Assembly (NCBI RefSeq): GCF_001613145.1
Contig: NZ_BDBU01000016.1
Location: forward strand, 1-64,000
DNA from: Nocardia jejuensis NBRC 103114
GTDB taxonomy: Bacteria > Actinomycetota > Actinomycetes > Mycobacteriales > Mycobacteriaceae
Direction: 5' to 3'
Length of the DNA stretch: 64,000 nucleotides
This document shows, one piece after another, positions 44,800 to 54,457 of this stretch (the first letter of the stretch is position 1; the number at the start of each line of letters is the position of its first letter). The notes below the pieces were generated by a model that was given only the letters and a program-made list of their open reading frames with translations, was not told where the DNA came from and searched no databases. Position numbers and translations under genes: made by a program.

Positions 44800-46258
44800 C
44801 GCCCACTACGGTACCGCCCGCGACCAGCGCCAATTCGCCGTGGGCGAGCTCGGCCGGATCCTCGAGACGCGAGTCCCGGTTCCGTGCGATCGCGGGGATG
44901 AACAGTGCGGCGAAGGCGGCCAGGGCGACCGCGATGCCGAGCATCACGAATCCGTTGGTGTAGCCGGATTCCTTCGGCAGGCCCGAGGGCGCGGCCCCGA
45001 TGCTGATGACGCTGGCCATGAACGCGGCGCCGAGCGAACCGCCGATGGTCCGAATATTGGCGTTCATACCGCTGGCGACGCCGGTCTGCGCCGGTGACAC
45101 GGCGGCCACGACGACATTGGACATGGCCGAGAAGGCCACGCCGAAGCCGATGCCGATGATGGCCATCGCGATGTAGATGTCGATCTCGTAGTCGTGCAGG
45201 AACGCCAGCATGAAGTAGCCGACAGCGCCGATCAGCGAGCCGGCGAACAGCACGTTCTTGGAACCGAAGCGTGCTGCCAGCGGCCCGGATGCCAAGCCCA
45301 GCAAGAACATTCCGACGGTCATCGGCAGCAGCATCAGACCGGACCGGGTCACCGACGCGCCGAAGCCGTAACCGGCCGAGGTCGGAGTCTGCAGGAACTG
45401 GGGCAGGAAACCGAAGTTCGCGTACATGCCGACACCCATCAGCAGGGCCACCAGGTTCGCCGCCCACACCGTACGAATCCGCATCATCTTCATGTCGATG
45501 AGCGGATTGGCCGAGCGCGTCTCGGCGACCACCCAGGTGACCAGGATGATCACCGCGGCCACCAGCAGGCCCAGCACCTTGGGCGAACCCCAACCCCAGC
45601 TCGGCGCCTGACTCACCGCCAGCAGCAGCGCGACCAGCCACCCGGACAGCAACAGCGCCGTGGCCCAGTTGACCTTGCCCTCGTTGCGGTTCTGCGACTC
45701 CGGGATCAGGAAGTACGCCGCCGCCGCGCCGATGGCGATCATGACGAGCGGGATCCAGAACAGCCAGTGGTAGCTCAGCACGTCGACGATCGGGCCGGCG
45801 AACACGATTCCGAGACCCGCGCCCACCGCGGTCAGAGCCGCGATGATGCCGACCGCGCCGGGCACCTTCTCCCCGGGGAACTCATCGCGAATGATGCCGA
45901 ATGCCAAGGGCAGCACACCGCCACCGATGCCCTGGATCGCCCGCGCCACGATCATGACCGACAGGCTGGTGGCCAGTGCGGCGAGCAGCGAGCCCACTCC
46001 GAGCGCCACCAGCGCGATCACGAACAGCCGCTTCTTACCGTGCATGTCACCGAGGCGGCCCATGATCGGCGTGAAGATCGACGCCGACAACAGATACGCC
46101 GTCAGCACCCACGTGACATCGGTCTGGCTGGTACCCAGCGATTCCTGGATGGTCGGCAATACGGGCATCACCAGCGACTGCAACAGCGCGAAAGCGCCGA
46201 CCCCGAGCGCGAGAACTACGAACGTCACCTGATAGTGCGCTCGACGGGCGGTTTCCAT
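44786..46258 (-). CDS. MFS efflux transporter, DHA2 type
   Basis: 490 residues, about 14 membrane segments. MPVLPTIQESLGTSQTDVTWVLTAYLLSASIFTPIMGRLGDMHGKKRLF contains motif A; GIGGGVLPLAFGIIRDEFP and GAVGIIAALTAVGAGLGIVFAGPI (motif C) follow. Proton-driven drug or metabolite export. GAGGAG lies upstream of the ATG. Operon with the TetR gene. Confidence 0.9.
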   Translation of the reverse strand: METARRAHYQVTFVVLALGVGAFALLQSLVMPVLPTIQESLGTSQTDVTWVLTAYLLSASIFTPIMGRLGDMHGKKRLFVIALVALGVGSLLAALATSLSVMIVARAIQGIGGGVLPLAFGIIRDEFPGEKVPGAVGIIAALTAVGAGLGIVFAGPIVDVLSYHWLFWIPLVMIAIGAAAAYFLIPESQNRNEGKVNWATALLLSGWLVALLLAVSQAPSWGWGSPKVLGLLVAAVIILVTWVVAETRSANPLIDMKMMRIRTVWAANLVALLMGVGMYANFGFLPQFLQTPTSAGYGFGASVTRSGLMLLPMTVGMFLLGLASGPLAARFGSKNVLFAGSLIGAVGYFMLAFLHDYEIDIYIAMAIIGIGFGVAFSAMSNVVVAAVSPAQTGVASGMNANIRTIGGSLGAAFMASVISIGAAPSGLPKESGYTNGFVMLGIAVALAAFAALFIPAIARNRDSRLEDPAELAHGELALVAGGTVVGDESE

Positions 46259-46580
46259 TCAAGACTCCTCGTCGAACCGGAGAACAGACTCCGGATGCTG
46301 AGAAAAGTAGCATCTGAAGCGGAGTACCCGCTCCGCATAGGGGATGGGTCACAGGGGGTACGCGATAGCGGTCCCGATCACATCTACGACGGACCTGCCG
46401 GGTGTCGGGCGACCGCGGTTGCGAAGGGGGATGTGTAGAAGCACTGAGGCAGAACGAGTTCTGGGCATGCGCGAAAGTTGTTCGAGGACAGAAGGAATGG
46501 CCGACCGGCGAAGGACGTCGTCACGGCCGAAGGCCGCGCTCGGATCGGCCCTGGCTGATCAGTGGGTGTCGAATCGACGC
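46259..46580. other. Promoter region of the MFS-TetR operon
   Basis: About 320 bases with no gene before the tRNA terminator. The left end has the paired palindromes; the rest shows nothing I can support. Confidence 0.5.
46277..46336. promoter_or_regulatory. Two CGGAG-N6-CTCCG palindromes
   Basis: CCGGAG-aacaga-CTCCGG (46277-46294) and GCGGAG-tacccg-CTCCGC (46319-46336), both perfect and 42 bp centre to centre (about four helical turns), upstream of the MFS start. Confidence 0.7.
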
Positions 46581-46583
46581 GAA

Positions 46584-46614
46584 AAAGGCCCGGAACCAAT
46601 GGTTCCGGGCCTTT
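46584..46614. terminator. Bidirectional terminator after tRNA-fMet
   Basis: Perfect 14-bp stem (46584-46597 with 46601-46614), 3-nt loop, with A-run on the left and T-run on the right, so it can work on both strands. Six bases after the tRNA 3' end in the minus direction. Confidence 0.88.
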
Positions 46615-46619
46615 CGTAG

Positions 46620-46693
46620 TAGCGGGGACAGGATTTGAACCTGCGACCTCTGGGTTATGAGCCCAGCGAGCTACCGAGCTGCTCCACCCCGCG
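46620..46693 (-). tRNA. Initiator tRNA-fMet (CAT)
   Basis: 74 nt. Anticodon CAT in a loop flanked by three G-C pairs (GGG...CCC), and an unpaired C at position 1, both initiator hallmarks. The D-arm AGCAGCTCGGTAGCT and T-loop TTCAAAT are normal. CCA is not encoded. Close to the M. tuberculosis initiator as I recall it. Followed by a terminator. Confidence 0.95.
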
Positions 46694-46875
46694 TCGTTGT
46701 GAGAGCAACTGTAGCGCAAGGTGTGGCGGGTGCTCGCGGTGGGGCGGCTTTCGGGGCGCGTGTCGCGTACCCCAGGTGTGCCTCGTGGGCTGGTGAAGCG
46801 GTCGGCCGTGGTTGTTCCCCCACCGACGGGCGACCGAAAGGTGTTGCTGGATCGGGTTATTCGGGTATCGAGAGG

Positions 46876-47091
46876 TCAGTTTCCGGAAGAGAAAAGGGGG
46901 CGGATGTCGCCGAAGCGGGTGTCGCAGCGGGTGCAGGCCCAGCGGGGAGAGCCGGCTCCCAGGACACCGCCGCCGACCACGATTTCACCCCGGGCGGCCT
47001 GCTCGGAGGCAGCGGCGGCGGGGAGGCCGTAATGGACCGGCGTCGCCGGGGTGCCGCACTGCGGACATGAGGGGTGGTGGTCGTCGTTCAT
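46876..47091 (-). CDS. Small zinc-ribbon protein
   Basis: 71 residues with two CxxC pairs (Cys9/Cys12 in CPQC; Cys53/Cys56 in CTRC), and between them PVHYGLP and ARGEIVVGGGV. This pattern recurs in small uncharacterised actinobacterial proteins. Probably binds one zinc. Divergent from the methyltransferase gene. Confidence 0.72.
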   Translation of the reverse strand: MNDDHHPSCPQCGTPATPVHYGLPAAAASEQAARGEIVVGGGVLGAGSPRWACTRCDTRFGDIRPLFSSGN

Positions 47092-47176
47092 TCCGACAGC
47101 CTAGTGGGGTGGTCCGACCGAAACCGATTTCGGTGGGGGAGAGGCCGGTTATCCGAGTGTCGGTAGGGTTGCGCGG

Positions 47177-47821
47177 GTGAGCTGGGTGACCAGGAATCTG
47201 TGGGATCACAACGCGTTCTATCACCGCCTGCTGCTGCGGAGAATTCCGGCGTCGGCGACCCGTGTTCTCGACGTCGGTTGTGGCGCTGGGGTTTTCGCGA
47301 GCAAGGTGGCCGCCCGGGGCGGTCGGGTGGATGCCATCGACCGGTCCGAGGTGATGATCGCCCAGGCGCGGCGCACGGTCCCGGTGAACGTCACCTGCAT
47401 TCTCGGCGACATTCTGACCGAGCCGCTGCCCGCCGGGAGTTACGACGCGATCGTGTCTGTCACCGCGCTGCATCATCTCCCGCTGCCGCAGGTGCTGCCG
47501 ATCCTGGATCGCGCCCTGCGTCCGGGCGGAGTGCTCGTGGCCATCGCACTGCCGAAATTCGATCCGGTTCGCGATATTCCGGTGGAACTGGCCGCGTTCC
47601 TCGCGCAGCGGGTCGGCACGCTCACCTTCGCGGCGCTGCGGACGATCGGTCGCGGGAGCTGGTACGCCAGGGAATCGACACACGATGAGATGCCGGTGCT
47701 GCTCGACCCGCCGCTGACCACACACCAGGTGCGCGAACAGGCGACCGCGCTGCTGTCCGGCGCGCGAGTGCGACGCCTGCTGTTCTGGCGGTATCTCCTG
47801 GTCTGGAACAAGCCGGACTAG
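47177..47821 (+). CDS. Class I SAM-dependent methyltransferase
   Basis: 214 residues, GTG start. VLDVGCGAGVFASKVA (motif I, about 30), DAIDRSEVMI, YDAIVSVTALHHLPLP and LRPGGVLVAIALP (motif after). UbiE/Methyltransf_11 type; the substrate is unknown. Confidence 0.86.
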   Translation: MSWVTRNLWDHNAFYHRLLLRRIPASATRVLDVGCGAGVFASKVAARGGRVDAIDRSEVMIAQARRTVPVNVTCILGDILTEPLPAGSYDAIVSVTALHHLPLPQVLPILDRALRPGGVLVAIALPKFDPVRDIPVELAAFLAQRVGTLTFAALRTIGRGSWYARESTHDEMPVLLDPPLTTHQVREQATALLSGARVRRLLFWRYLLVWNKPD

Positions 47822-47907
47822 GGCACGGTAATTAGGGCAATCGCCCCATACCGCGGACCTGTGTTCCGCCATACGTTTCTCCTCACCACCAGTGAACAAG
47901 GAGAAAC

Positions 47908-48282
47908 GTGCTCAGCCCCATCGCCTACGGACTCGCCATCGTGCTCGACCTCACGATCATCTTCATCGGAGTCCGATTCTTCCTGGTTCCCGACGCCGCG
48001 GCCACGGCCTTCGGCGTCCCCGCTCGGTCCGACGGCGATGCCGGTACGTACCTCACGGTCAAAGGTCTGCGCGACGTCACCTCCGGGGTGATCGGGTTGG
48101 CGGTGCTGGCCTTCGCCGGAGCGCATCCGGCGGGCTGGGCCATGCTGGCGGTGTCGCTGACTCCGTTCGGCGACACCGCGATCGTGCTGCGCAACGGGGG
48201 CACCAAGGCCGCCGCCTTCGGCATCCACTTCGCCACCGCCGTGGTCGTGGTGCTCAGTGGCGCACTGCTGCTCGCGGCCTGA
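47908..48282 (+). CDS. DUF4267 family membrane protein
   Basis: 124 residues, four hydrophobic segments. AIVLDLTIIFIGVRFFLVPDAAATAFGVP, KGLRDVTSGVIGLAVL and FGDTAIVLRNGGTKAAAFGIHFATA match DUF4267. GTG start with AAGGAGAAA upstream. It leads a run of same-strand genes (FAD oxidoreductase, DUF1772) likely cotranscribed. Confidence 0.8.
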   Translation: MLSPIAYGLAIVLDLTIIFIGVRFFLVPDAAATAFGVPARSDGDAGTYLTVKGLRDVTSGVIGLAVLAFAGAHPAGWAMLAVSLTPFGDTAIVLRNGGTKAAAFGIHFATAVVVVLSGALLLAA

Positions 48283-48315
48283 CGCGTCGACGATCACCAC
48301 ACCGGAGTGTCGAGG

Positions 48316-49692
48316 ATGACCAAATACGAATTGCGCACGGTCGTCGAGGGCCGGGTCTGGCTGCCGGGTGAACGTGGATTCGACGTGGCCCGCCAGGCGT
48401 GGCATCTCACGGTCGAGCAGCCGGTGGCGGCGGTCGTGGAGGCTCGGGACGTCGAGGACGTGGTCGCGCTGGTGCGCTACGCGCGCCGAACCAGCTCCAC
48501 GGTGGCGGTGCAACCCACCGGATCCTGCGCGTCCGGCAATACCGCGGGCGTGATTCTGTTGCGCACCAGCCGCTTCGACGAGATCCGGATCGATCCGGCG
48601 CGGCGCATCGCCCGGATCGGCGCGGGCGTCTCCTGGGGGCAACTGCTCGCGGCGGCCGAGCCGCACGGCTTGATCGGCCCGGCCGGGAATTCGCCGGTGG
48701 TCAATGTGGTGGGCTCCACGCTGGGCGGCGGAATGTCGTGGTTCGGCCGCAAGTACGGCCTCGCCTCCGCGGGCGTGCGCGCCTTCGACGTGGTCGACGC
48801 CGAGGGTGCGCGAGCGCGGGTCACGTCCGATTCCGATCCCGAACTGTTCTGGGCGCTGCGCGGCGGGGGCGGCGACCTCGTGATCGTCACCGGCATGGAG
48901 CTCGAGTTGTATCCCGCGCCGAATCTGTACGGCGGGCAACTCATGTGGAGCGCGGACCGGACCGGTGAGGTGCTCGCCGCCTATCGGGAGATCGTCCGGC
49001 ACGCTCCGCCGGAGCTGTCGGTGTGGGCCGAGCGGCGGCAGCTGCCGGGGGCCGAGGGCCGGATCGCGATCGCCGCCACCTACCTGGGCGACGCCGACGA
49101 GGCGCGTGCGCTGCTGCGGGGTTTCGACGCCATCGACGCTCCGGTCGCGGACACCCGTGGTCCGCTGACCCCCTCGAATCTCGGTGCGCTGACCTCGGAA
49201 CCGGTCGATCCGGGACCGGGAATCACCCGGTCGGAGCTGTTGACCGAGCTGGACGACGAGGCCGTGGAGATCCTGTTCGCCGAATCGATCAGCCCGCTGA
49301 TCGGCGTGCAGGTGCGCCTGCTCGGCGGCGCGTTCGCCGAACCGCACTCGGGCGCGCATCCCGCTGTGGCCGAACCTTTTTCGGTTCACCTGCACGGTCT
49401 CGCGACCAGCCCGGCCACGGCGCGGACAGTGCGGGACACCCAGCGCCGCATAGTCGTCGGCCTGGGCGGGCGGATCGGCGCGCGTAAGCCGTTCACCTCG
49501 CTGATCCCCGGCGAGAGCATCGCGGCCGCCTTCGACGGCCCGACCGTCGATCGCCTCAGCGACCTCAAGCGAATCCGCGACCCGTACACCGTCTTTCGCG
49601 CCAACTTCCCGATCCACCGCGCCGAGATGCGCGCGGTGTTTCGCAGAGACTGCGACTGCCATCGGCCCGCCATGCCCCCGTGGGGCTGGTAG
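48316..49692 (+). CDS. FAD-binding (VAO/PCMH-type) oxidoreductase
   Basis: 458 residues. PCMH FAD domain: VEARDVEDVVALVRYARRT, VAVQPTGSCASGN, RIGAGVSWGQLLAAAEPHGLIGPAGNSPVVNVVGSTLGGGMSWFGRKYGLA. The family usually carries His/Cys covalent FAD links; no clear BBE C-terminal motif is seen. Substrate unknown. GTG at 48307 is an alternative start. The last residues are CDCHRPAMPPWGW. Probably one operon with DUF4267 and DUF1772 proteins. Confidence 0.82.
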   Translation: MTKYELRTVVEGRVWLPGERGFDVARQAWHLTVEQPVAAVVEARDVEDVVALVRYARRTSSTVAVQPTGSCASGNTAGVILLRTSRFDEIRIDPARRIARIGAGVSWGQLLAAAEPHGLIGPAGNSPVVNVVGSTLGGGMSWFGRKYGLASAGVRAFDVVDAEGARARVTSDSDPELFWALRGGGGDLVIVTGMELELYPAPNLYGGQLMWSADRTGEVLAAYREIVRHAPPELSVWAERRQLPGAEGRIAIAATYLGDADEARALLRGFDAIDAPVADTRGPLTPSNLGALTSEPVDPGPGITRSELLTELDDEAVEILFAESISPLIGVQVRLLGGAFAEPHSGAHPAVAEPFSVHLHGLATSPATARTVRDTQRRIVVGLGGRIGARKPFTSLIPGESIAAAFDGPTVDRLSDLKRIRDPYTVFRANFPIHRAEMRAVFRRDCDCHRPAMPPWGW

Positions 49693-49732
49693 TTCGCACC
49701 GGACCCACACCCGAGAACGAAGGGGAACGATT

Positions 49733-50284
49733 GTGAAGAATTGGAAGACCGGCGCGCTGGTCGTGGCCACGCTCACCTCCGGCCTGACGGCGGGCTTGTT
49801 CGCGGGCTTCGCGTACTCGGTGATGCCCGGCCTGAAGCGCAGCGACGATCACGCCTTCGTCGAGGTCATGCGAAACATCAATGTGGTCATCGTGAATCCG
49901 CTGTTCATGACGCTGTTCTTCGGCGGCCTGATGAGTGGTGTGATCGCGATGCTGGGTCTGTGGCCCGAGGTGAGCGCCCGGCTGCGGCTGTGGCTCGTGG
50001 CCGGGGTGGCGTCCTATGTGGTGATGCTGGGTGTGACGAGCGGTATCAATGTGCCGTTGAACGACCAACTGGCCGTGGGTGATCTGAACCAGATCGACCT
50101 GGCCGCGGTCCGCTCGGATTTCGAGGACACCTGGGTGGTGTGGAACATCGTGCGGGCGCTGGCGAACCTGGTCGCGTTCGTGAGCTTCACCTGGGCGCTG
50201 GTGCTTTTCAGCCGGAGCCCGCAGGCGGCTCCCGCACCGCGGTTCATTCCCACTCCAGTCGAGCCAGTTCGACCCGGTTCGTGA
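49733..50284 (+). CDS. DUF1772 family membrane protein
   Basis: 183 residues with four membrane helices. ATLTSGLTAGLFAGFAYSVMPGL, PLFMTLFFGGLMSG, and DFEDTWVVWNIVRALANLVAFVSFTWAL match DUF1772 (anthrone-oxygenase-like). Its 3' end overlaps the convergent LuxR gene by 41 bp. Confidence 0.85.
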   Translation: MKNWKTGALVVATLTSGLTAGLFAGFAYSVMPGLKRSDDHAFVEVMRNINVVIVNPLFMTLFFGGLMSGVIAMLGLWPEVSARLRLWLVAGVASYVVMLGVTSGINVPLNDQLAVGDLNQIDLAAVRSDFEDTWVVWNIVRALANLVAFVSFTWALVLFSRSPQAAPAPRFIPTPVEPVRPGS

Positions 50285-52928
50285 CACCGAGTTTCGGATA
50301 CGCCCGATAGAGATGGTTCCCCACGGTTTTCGGGCTCAGGAACAGCCGGGCTCCGATCTCCTTGTTCGTCGCGCCGGCGGCGGCGAGCTGGACCACCTGG
50401 AACTCCTGTGCGGTGAGTACGGCGGCCGGATCCGAGGCGGCCCGCTCGCTCTGCGCCGCACCGGCTCCGGCGGCCCGCAGCTCGGCGCGGGTGCGTTCGG
50501 CCCACGGCTCGGCACGCAATCGCTCGAAGATCTCCAGGGCCGTGCGCAGTTCGGCGCGGGCCTCGCTCTTGTATCGCTCGCGCCGCAGCCATTCCCCGTA
50601 CAGCAGACCGGTGCGGGCCTGATCGAACGAACGTCCTTGGGTGACATGTATTTTCATGGCCTCGGCGAACAGCTCGCCGTTGTTCTCGAGCAGGCCCCGG
50701 CAGCGCAGGACGTGGGCCTGCACCCAGGTCGATCCGGTGGCGGCCAGCCAACCCTCGAGGATGGCCAGCGGCTGGGCCGCCCGTTCGGGGGAGCGTAATC
50801 GCGCCGCGGCCTCAACCCGGTCGCTCATCAGATGAATCCATTGGCCGAGAGCGTGATTCGGATTGCGGTACATCGCCTCGAGTCGGTCCAGGGCCTGCTC
50901 GTACCGCCCGTACCCCAGGTCGAGCAGGGCCAGCGCCCATCCGCCGTGCGCGGCGACCACGGAGTTGGAGCCTCGATCTGCCTGCCGCAGCGCACTGCGC
51001 GCGAGCGTGCGGCACCGGTCATCCTCGCCCCGATAGGCCGCGAGAACGGACAGGATGGCCTGTGCCTGGCCGACCCGGTCCGGCTGGCCGATGTCCTCGG
51101 CGATCCGCAGGGCATCGGTCAGCGCGGCTTCCGCCTCCCGGAATCGGCCGAGCAGCAGTTCCGATTTCCCCAGCCCGCAACCGATCGCGGGCAACCAGCC
51201 CACCATCCCTCGATCCCGGCACTCGGTGGTCAAGTCCGACAGTAGATGTCGGGCCTCGTCCAGATCGCCGGTCACGAGGGACTGCAATGCCACATCGAGT
51301 CGGATCGCGGGGCCCTCGCCCGGAATCGCTTCGGTGCGTGCGGCATTCGCGCGAATCAACCGCACTCCGGCCGCCGGATCCGCTGAATGCAGCGCCAGCG
51401 GGCCGTCGATGAGATCGAGCAGCGCGGAGTCGGCGTCCAGCTCGGCGAGTCGGGCGCGCACCGCGGCCACCGCCGGCAGATCACCCGCGGTCCACGCGGC
51501 GTGCGCCGCCTCGACCAGCATGCGCGCGGCCAGGTCCGGGTCCGATCCGCGGACCTGGGCCGTGCCCGCGGTGAGAAGCTCGTATGCGGTACGCAGAGAG
51601 CCGTGTTCGATCTCGATGCGCGCGCGGGCCGCGGTGAGCCGAGCCCGCACGATCGGACTCGGCGAGGTCTGTTCGGTGTCGGCGATGAGCCGCAGCGCCC
51701 GCTCGTGGCGTCCCGAGTCCATGGCGGCCTCGACCGCGAGCGCCAATCGGCGCTGTCGCTCGTCCGGCTCCGGGGACAATCGCGCCGACCGTTCCAGAGC
51801 GACTGCGGCCGTGGCATATCCGGTCCGGAACCGGGCATGCTCGGCGGCCTCCTCGAGCGCCGCGGCGACCTGCTCGTCGGGTCCGTTCGCGGCGGCGGCG
51901 AGATGCCAGGCGCGGCGATCGGCATCCTCGGTGATCGCGGCGGCGATGGCGGCGTGAACGCTCCTGCGCCGGGTGAAGTCCGCCGACTCGTAGACCGCCG
52001 CGCGCCTGAGCGGATGCCGGAAGCTGATCGCCTGCTCCGAGATCAGCAGCATGCCGGTCGATTCCGCGGCGGCCAATGCCTCGTCGGTCAGCCCGAGCGC
52101 GGCCAGGACGCGCAGCACCAGGCCCAGATCGCCGGTCTCCTCCGCGGCCGCGACGAGCAGCGCGGTGCGCACCCGGTCGGGCTGACCCGCGAGCGCGCGC
52201 TCGTAGCCACTGCGCAGCCGATCCGGCAGGGGCAGTGGGCCGACGGGCAGCAGGTCCAGGTCCATGGCCGGCATTTCCAGCAGCGCCAGGGGATTGCCCG
52301 CCGCCTCCGCGAGCACCCGGTCGCGAATTTCGGGAGTCAGTTCGGGGAACTTGTCCGCCAGGAGCTTTCGCGCGGCGCGCGTGTCGAGAGCGGTCAATCG
52401 CAGCTCCGGCACGCCCTGGGCGGCGAACTCCTCACGCCCGGCGAACAGCATCACGACCGGTTCGTCGCCCAGCCTGCGGGCGGCGAACAGCAGGGCTTGA
52501 ATGGACGGCTGATCCACCCACTGCGCGTCGTCGATCAGGCACAGCAGCGGTCCGGCGGCGGAAATCTCGGCCAGCAGCGCCAGCATTCCGAGCCCGACGA
52601 GGAATCGGTCCCCGGTGCGCGGCGCCGCGCCGACTCCGAGCGCACCCCGCAGCGCGTCGGCCTGCCGTTCCGGTAGCGCCTCGAAGGGCGCCGTCAGCGG
52701 CCCGACGAGCATTTGCAGCCCGGCGAACGGCAACTCGGACTCACACTTGACTCCGGTGCACCGCAACACCTGCCAGCTCTCGTCCACCGAGTTCGCCGCG
52801 TGCTCGAGCAGCGCGGACTTACCCAGTCCCGGTTCGGACACGACGACCAGTGACCCGCTCGAACTCCCGGCCGCGTCGTCGAGCAGCCCCCGAATCTTGC
52901 TTTCCTCGAAGCCACGCCCATACAACAC
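50244..52928 (-). CDS. Large LuxR (LAL-type) ATP-binding regulator
   Basis: About 894 residues. Walker A SEPGLGKSALLE (31-42), LCLIDDAQWVDQPS (Walker B), then TPR-like helices over most of the length, and a C-terminal LuxR HTH (LTAQEFQVVQLAAAGATNKEIGARLFLSPKTVGNHLYRAYPKLGV). ATP-dependent activator family related to MalT. The GTG at 52928 is the likely start (VLYGRGFEES); it has no strong RBS. It converges on the DUF4267-FAD-DUF1772 set, which is a candidate target. Confidence 0.87.
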   Translation of the reverse strand: MLYGRGFEESKIRGLLDDAAGSSSGSLVVVSEPGLGKSALLEHAANSVDESWQVLRCTGVKCESELPFAGLQMLVGPLTAPFEALPERQADALRGALGVGAAPRTGDRFLVGLGMLALLAEISAAGPLLCLIDDAQWVDQPSIQALLFAARRLGDEPVVMLFAGREEFAAQGVPELRLTALDTRAARKLLADKFPELTPEIRDRVLAEAAGNPLALLEMPAMDLDLLPVGPLPLPDRLRSGYERALAGQPDRVRTALLVAAAEETGDLGLVLRVLAALGLTDEALAAAESTGMLLISEQAISFRHPLRRAAVYESADFTRRRSVHAAIAAAITEDADRRAWHLAAAANGPDEQVAAALEEAAEHARFRTGYATAAVALERSARLSPEPDERQRRLALAVEAAMDSGRHERALRLIADTEQTSPSPIVRARLTAARARIEIEHGSLRTAYELLTAGTAQVRGSDPDLAARMLVEAAHAAWTAGDLPAVAAVRARLAELDADSALLDLIDGPLALHSADPAAGVRLIRANAARTEAIPGEGPAIRLDVALQSLVTGDLDEARHLLSDLTTECRDRGMVGWLPAIGCGLGKSELLLGRFREAEAALTDALRIAEDIGQPDRVGQAQAILSVLAAYRGEDDRCRTLARSALRQADRGSNSVVAAHGGWALALLDLGYGRYEQALDRLEAMYRNPNHALGQWIHLMSDRVEAAARLRSPERAAQPLAILEGWLAATGSTWVQAHVLRCRGLLENNGELFAEAMKIHVTQGRSFDQARTGLLYGEWLRRERYKSEARAELRTALEIFERLRAEPWAERTRAELRAAGAGAAQSERAASDPAAVLTAQEFQVVQLAAAGATNKEIGARLFLSPKTVGNHLYRAYPKLGVTNRVELARLEWE

Positions 52929-53152
52929 GCCAGTCAAGGTAAGCGCCCGAAAACATTTCGGCAAACCTGGTTGATTCCTGCACGAATTATCGTTATGGGC
53001 AAGGGTATTAGCACGACACAACGGGTGCGGCAGACCCGTCGACCAGGAAACACGCGGACTAACCGGCTCGGCGATACCGGTGGCGCGGGGGTCTTCGCGA
53101 ATCCGGCCCGCCGAAATCGGGAACCGAGTCGCCGTGCCGCGGCGCTCTCGCG

Positions 53153-54244
53153 TCAGCGGCGCTCGATGACGACCTTGCCGTCCTCGCCCGGAGTGATCAC
53201 CGGGAACAGCGAGTCGGCCTCGGCGCGGACGGCGTCCTCGTCGGCGGGGGAGAGCGGATGCCACGGGGTGATGCGAACCGTGTTCCCGTCCAGTGCCCAT
53301 CGACCGTGCACGAATCCGTCGACCAGATACATCGGCACGCCCGCGGAGGCCTCCTTGGCGATGCGGGCGCGATCCTCGTCGCTGAAGATGCGGCTGCGGT
53401 CACGGTGCCCCAGCAGGGAATTGTCGAACGCGGGCAGGAAGCGCACCGGCGCGGGTAGATCGGGATCGGCGAGGACGGCATCGGCGAGGTCGAAGAGTTC
53501 GCGACCGGTCTCGTCGCGATAGACCCGCAGCCGGGGGCGCAGGCGCGCGATGACTTCCGCCAGCCGGGTCACCCCGGAGAACGCCTGCACATCGGCGGCG
53601 GTCGCCGGACCGTAGGCCGCGAGGTAGCGCAGCACCAGTGTCTCCGGCTGCGGGGAGTCGGCGAGCGGCGCGCCGATCCACTCCTCGGCCAAAGACACCG
53701 AGACGTACCTGGTGCGCCAGCGCCCCCAGCGTCCGGCATCGGCGTCGTGCAGCATGGGAACCAGAACTCCCAGTAGGTGATTCAGCTTGCCGGGCGCGCG
53801 ATCGGGAAACCGTTCCACCAAAGCCCTGCCGAGTTCGCGGCGCGACAGGGTCCTGCCGGTGAGCAATTCCCGTCCCGCGGCGGCGAATGCGCCGAGATCC
53901 AGGCCCGCGACGACATCGCCGAAATACGCCAACCGCGCCGTCTGCTCCAGCATCGGCCGCACGGTGGGCCGCAACCAGCGGAAGTCCTGAGCATCGGTCA
54001 GATGCACGGTCCGGCGAACGGTGGTTCCACGCACCACGCTTCGCTCTTGCAGCAGCGCGATCAGATCCTCGTGCCGGAAGTCGGTGAGCCGCGCCCACAA
54101 CCCGACATACGGCCAGTTCGGTTCCTGCCCCTGCACCGCGATCAAGTGCCGCACCAGGTCGGCGGCAGGCATCGAGACCCGGTCCAGCAGTAGTTGGCGC
54201 TGCAGCAGCGTGCGATTCAGCTCGCGCAGTGAAATGTCCGGCAT
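53153..54244 (-). CDS. HTH_42 (winged-helix) DNA-binding domain protein
   Basis: 363 residues. RQLLLDRVSMPAADLVRHLIAVQGQEPNWPYVGLWARL, RGTTVRRTVHLTDAQDFRWL, VLRYLAAYGPATAADVQAFSG and FLPAFDNSLLGHRDRSRI are standard for the family that includes E. coli YcaQ (interstrand-crosslink DNA glycosylase) and Streptomyces AlkX/AlkZ. A glycosylase role is possible but not shown here. The start is placed at MPDISL. Confidence 0.84.
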   Translation of the reverse strand: MPDISLRELNRTLLQRQLLLDRVSMPAADLVRHLIAVQGQEPNWPYVGLWARLTDFRHEDLIALLQERSVVRGTTVRRTVHLTDAQDFRWLRPTVRPMLEQTARLAYFGDVVAGLDLGAFAAAGRELLTGRTLSRRELGRALVERFPDRAPGKLNHLLGVLVPMLHDADAGRWGRWRTRYVSVSLAEEWIGAPLADSPQPETLVLRYLAAYGPATAADVQAFSGVTRLAEVIARLRPRLRVYRDETGRELFDLADAVLADPDLPAPVRFLPAFDNSLLGHRDRSRIFSDEDRARIAKEASAGVPMYLVDGFVHGRWALDGNTVRITPWHPLSPADEDAVRAEADSLFPVITPGEDGKVVIERR

Positions 54245-54457
54245 GAGCCCATTGTCTCGGCCATATAGGTCAGCTTCGGTCCTATCTTCCGGGAGTGCGG
54301 ACAATCCGATCCGCCCGGACCGAACCCGATTCTGCTGATTTCGGGCATGGCGAACCGACCGTGCTGGGATTCTGTAGGGCAAGTCGAGAGTCCACCCAGC
54401 GCGGGGAGGCAGGCATGGCCAGGATCGGCGTCATCTTCTTCACCCGAGTGAGCTGAC

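Noticed and set aside
46694..46875. Additional tRNA or small RNA next to tRNA-fMet
   Set aside because: No cloverleaf, terminator or conserved element is visible in this segment.
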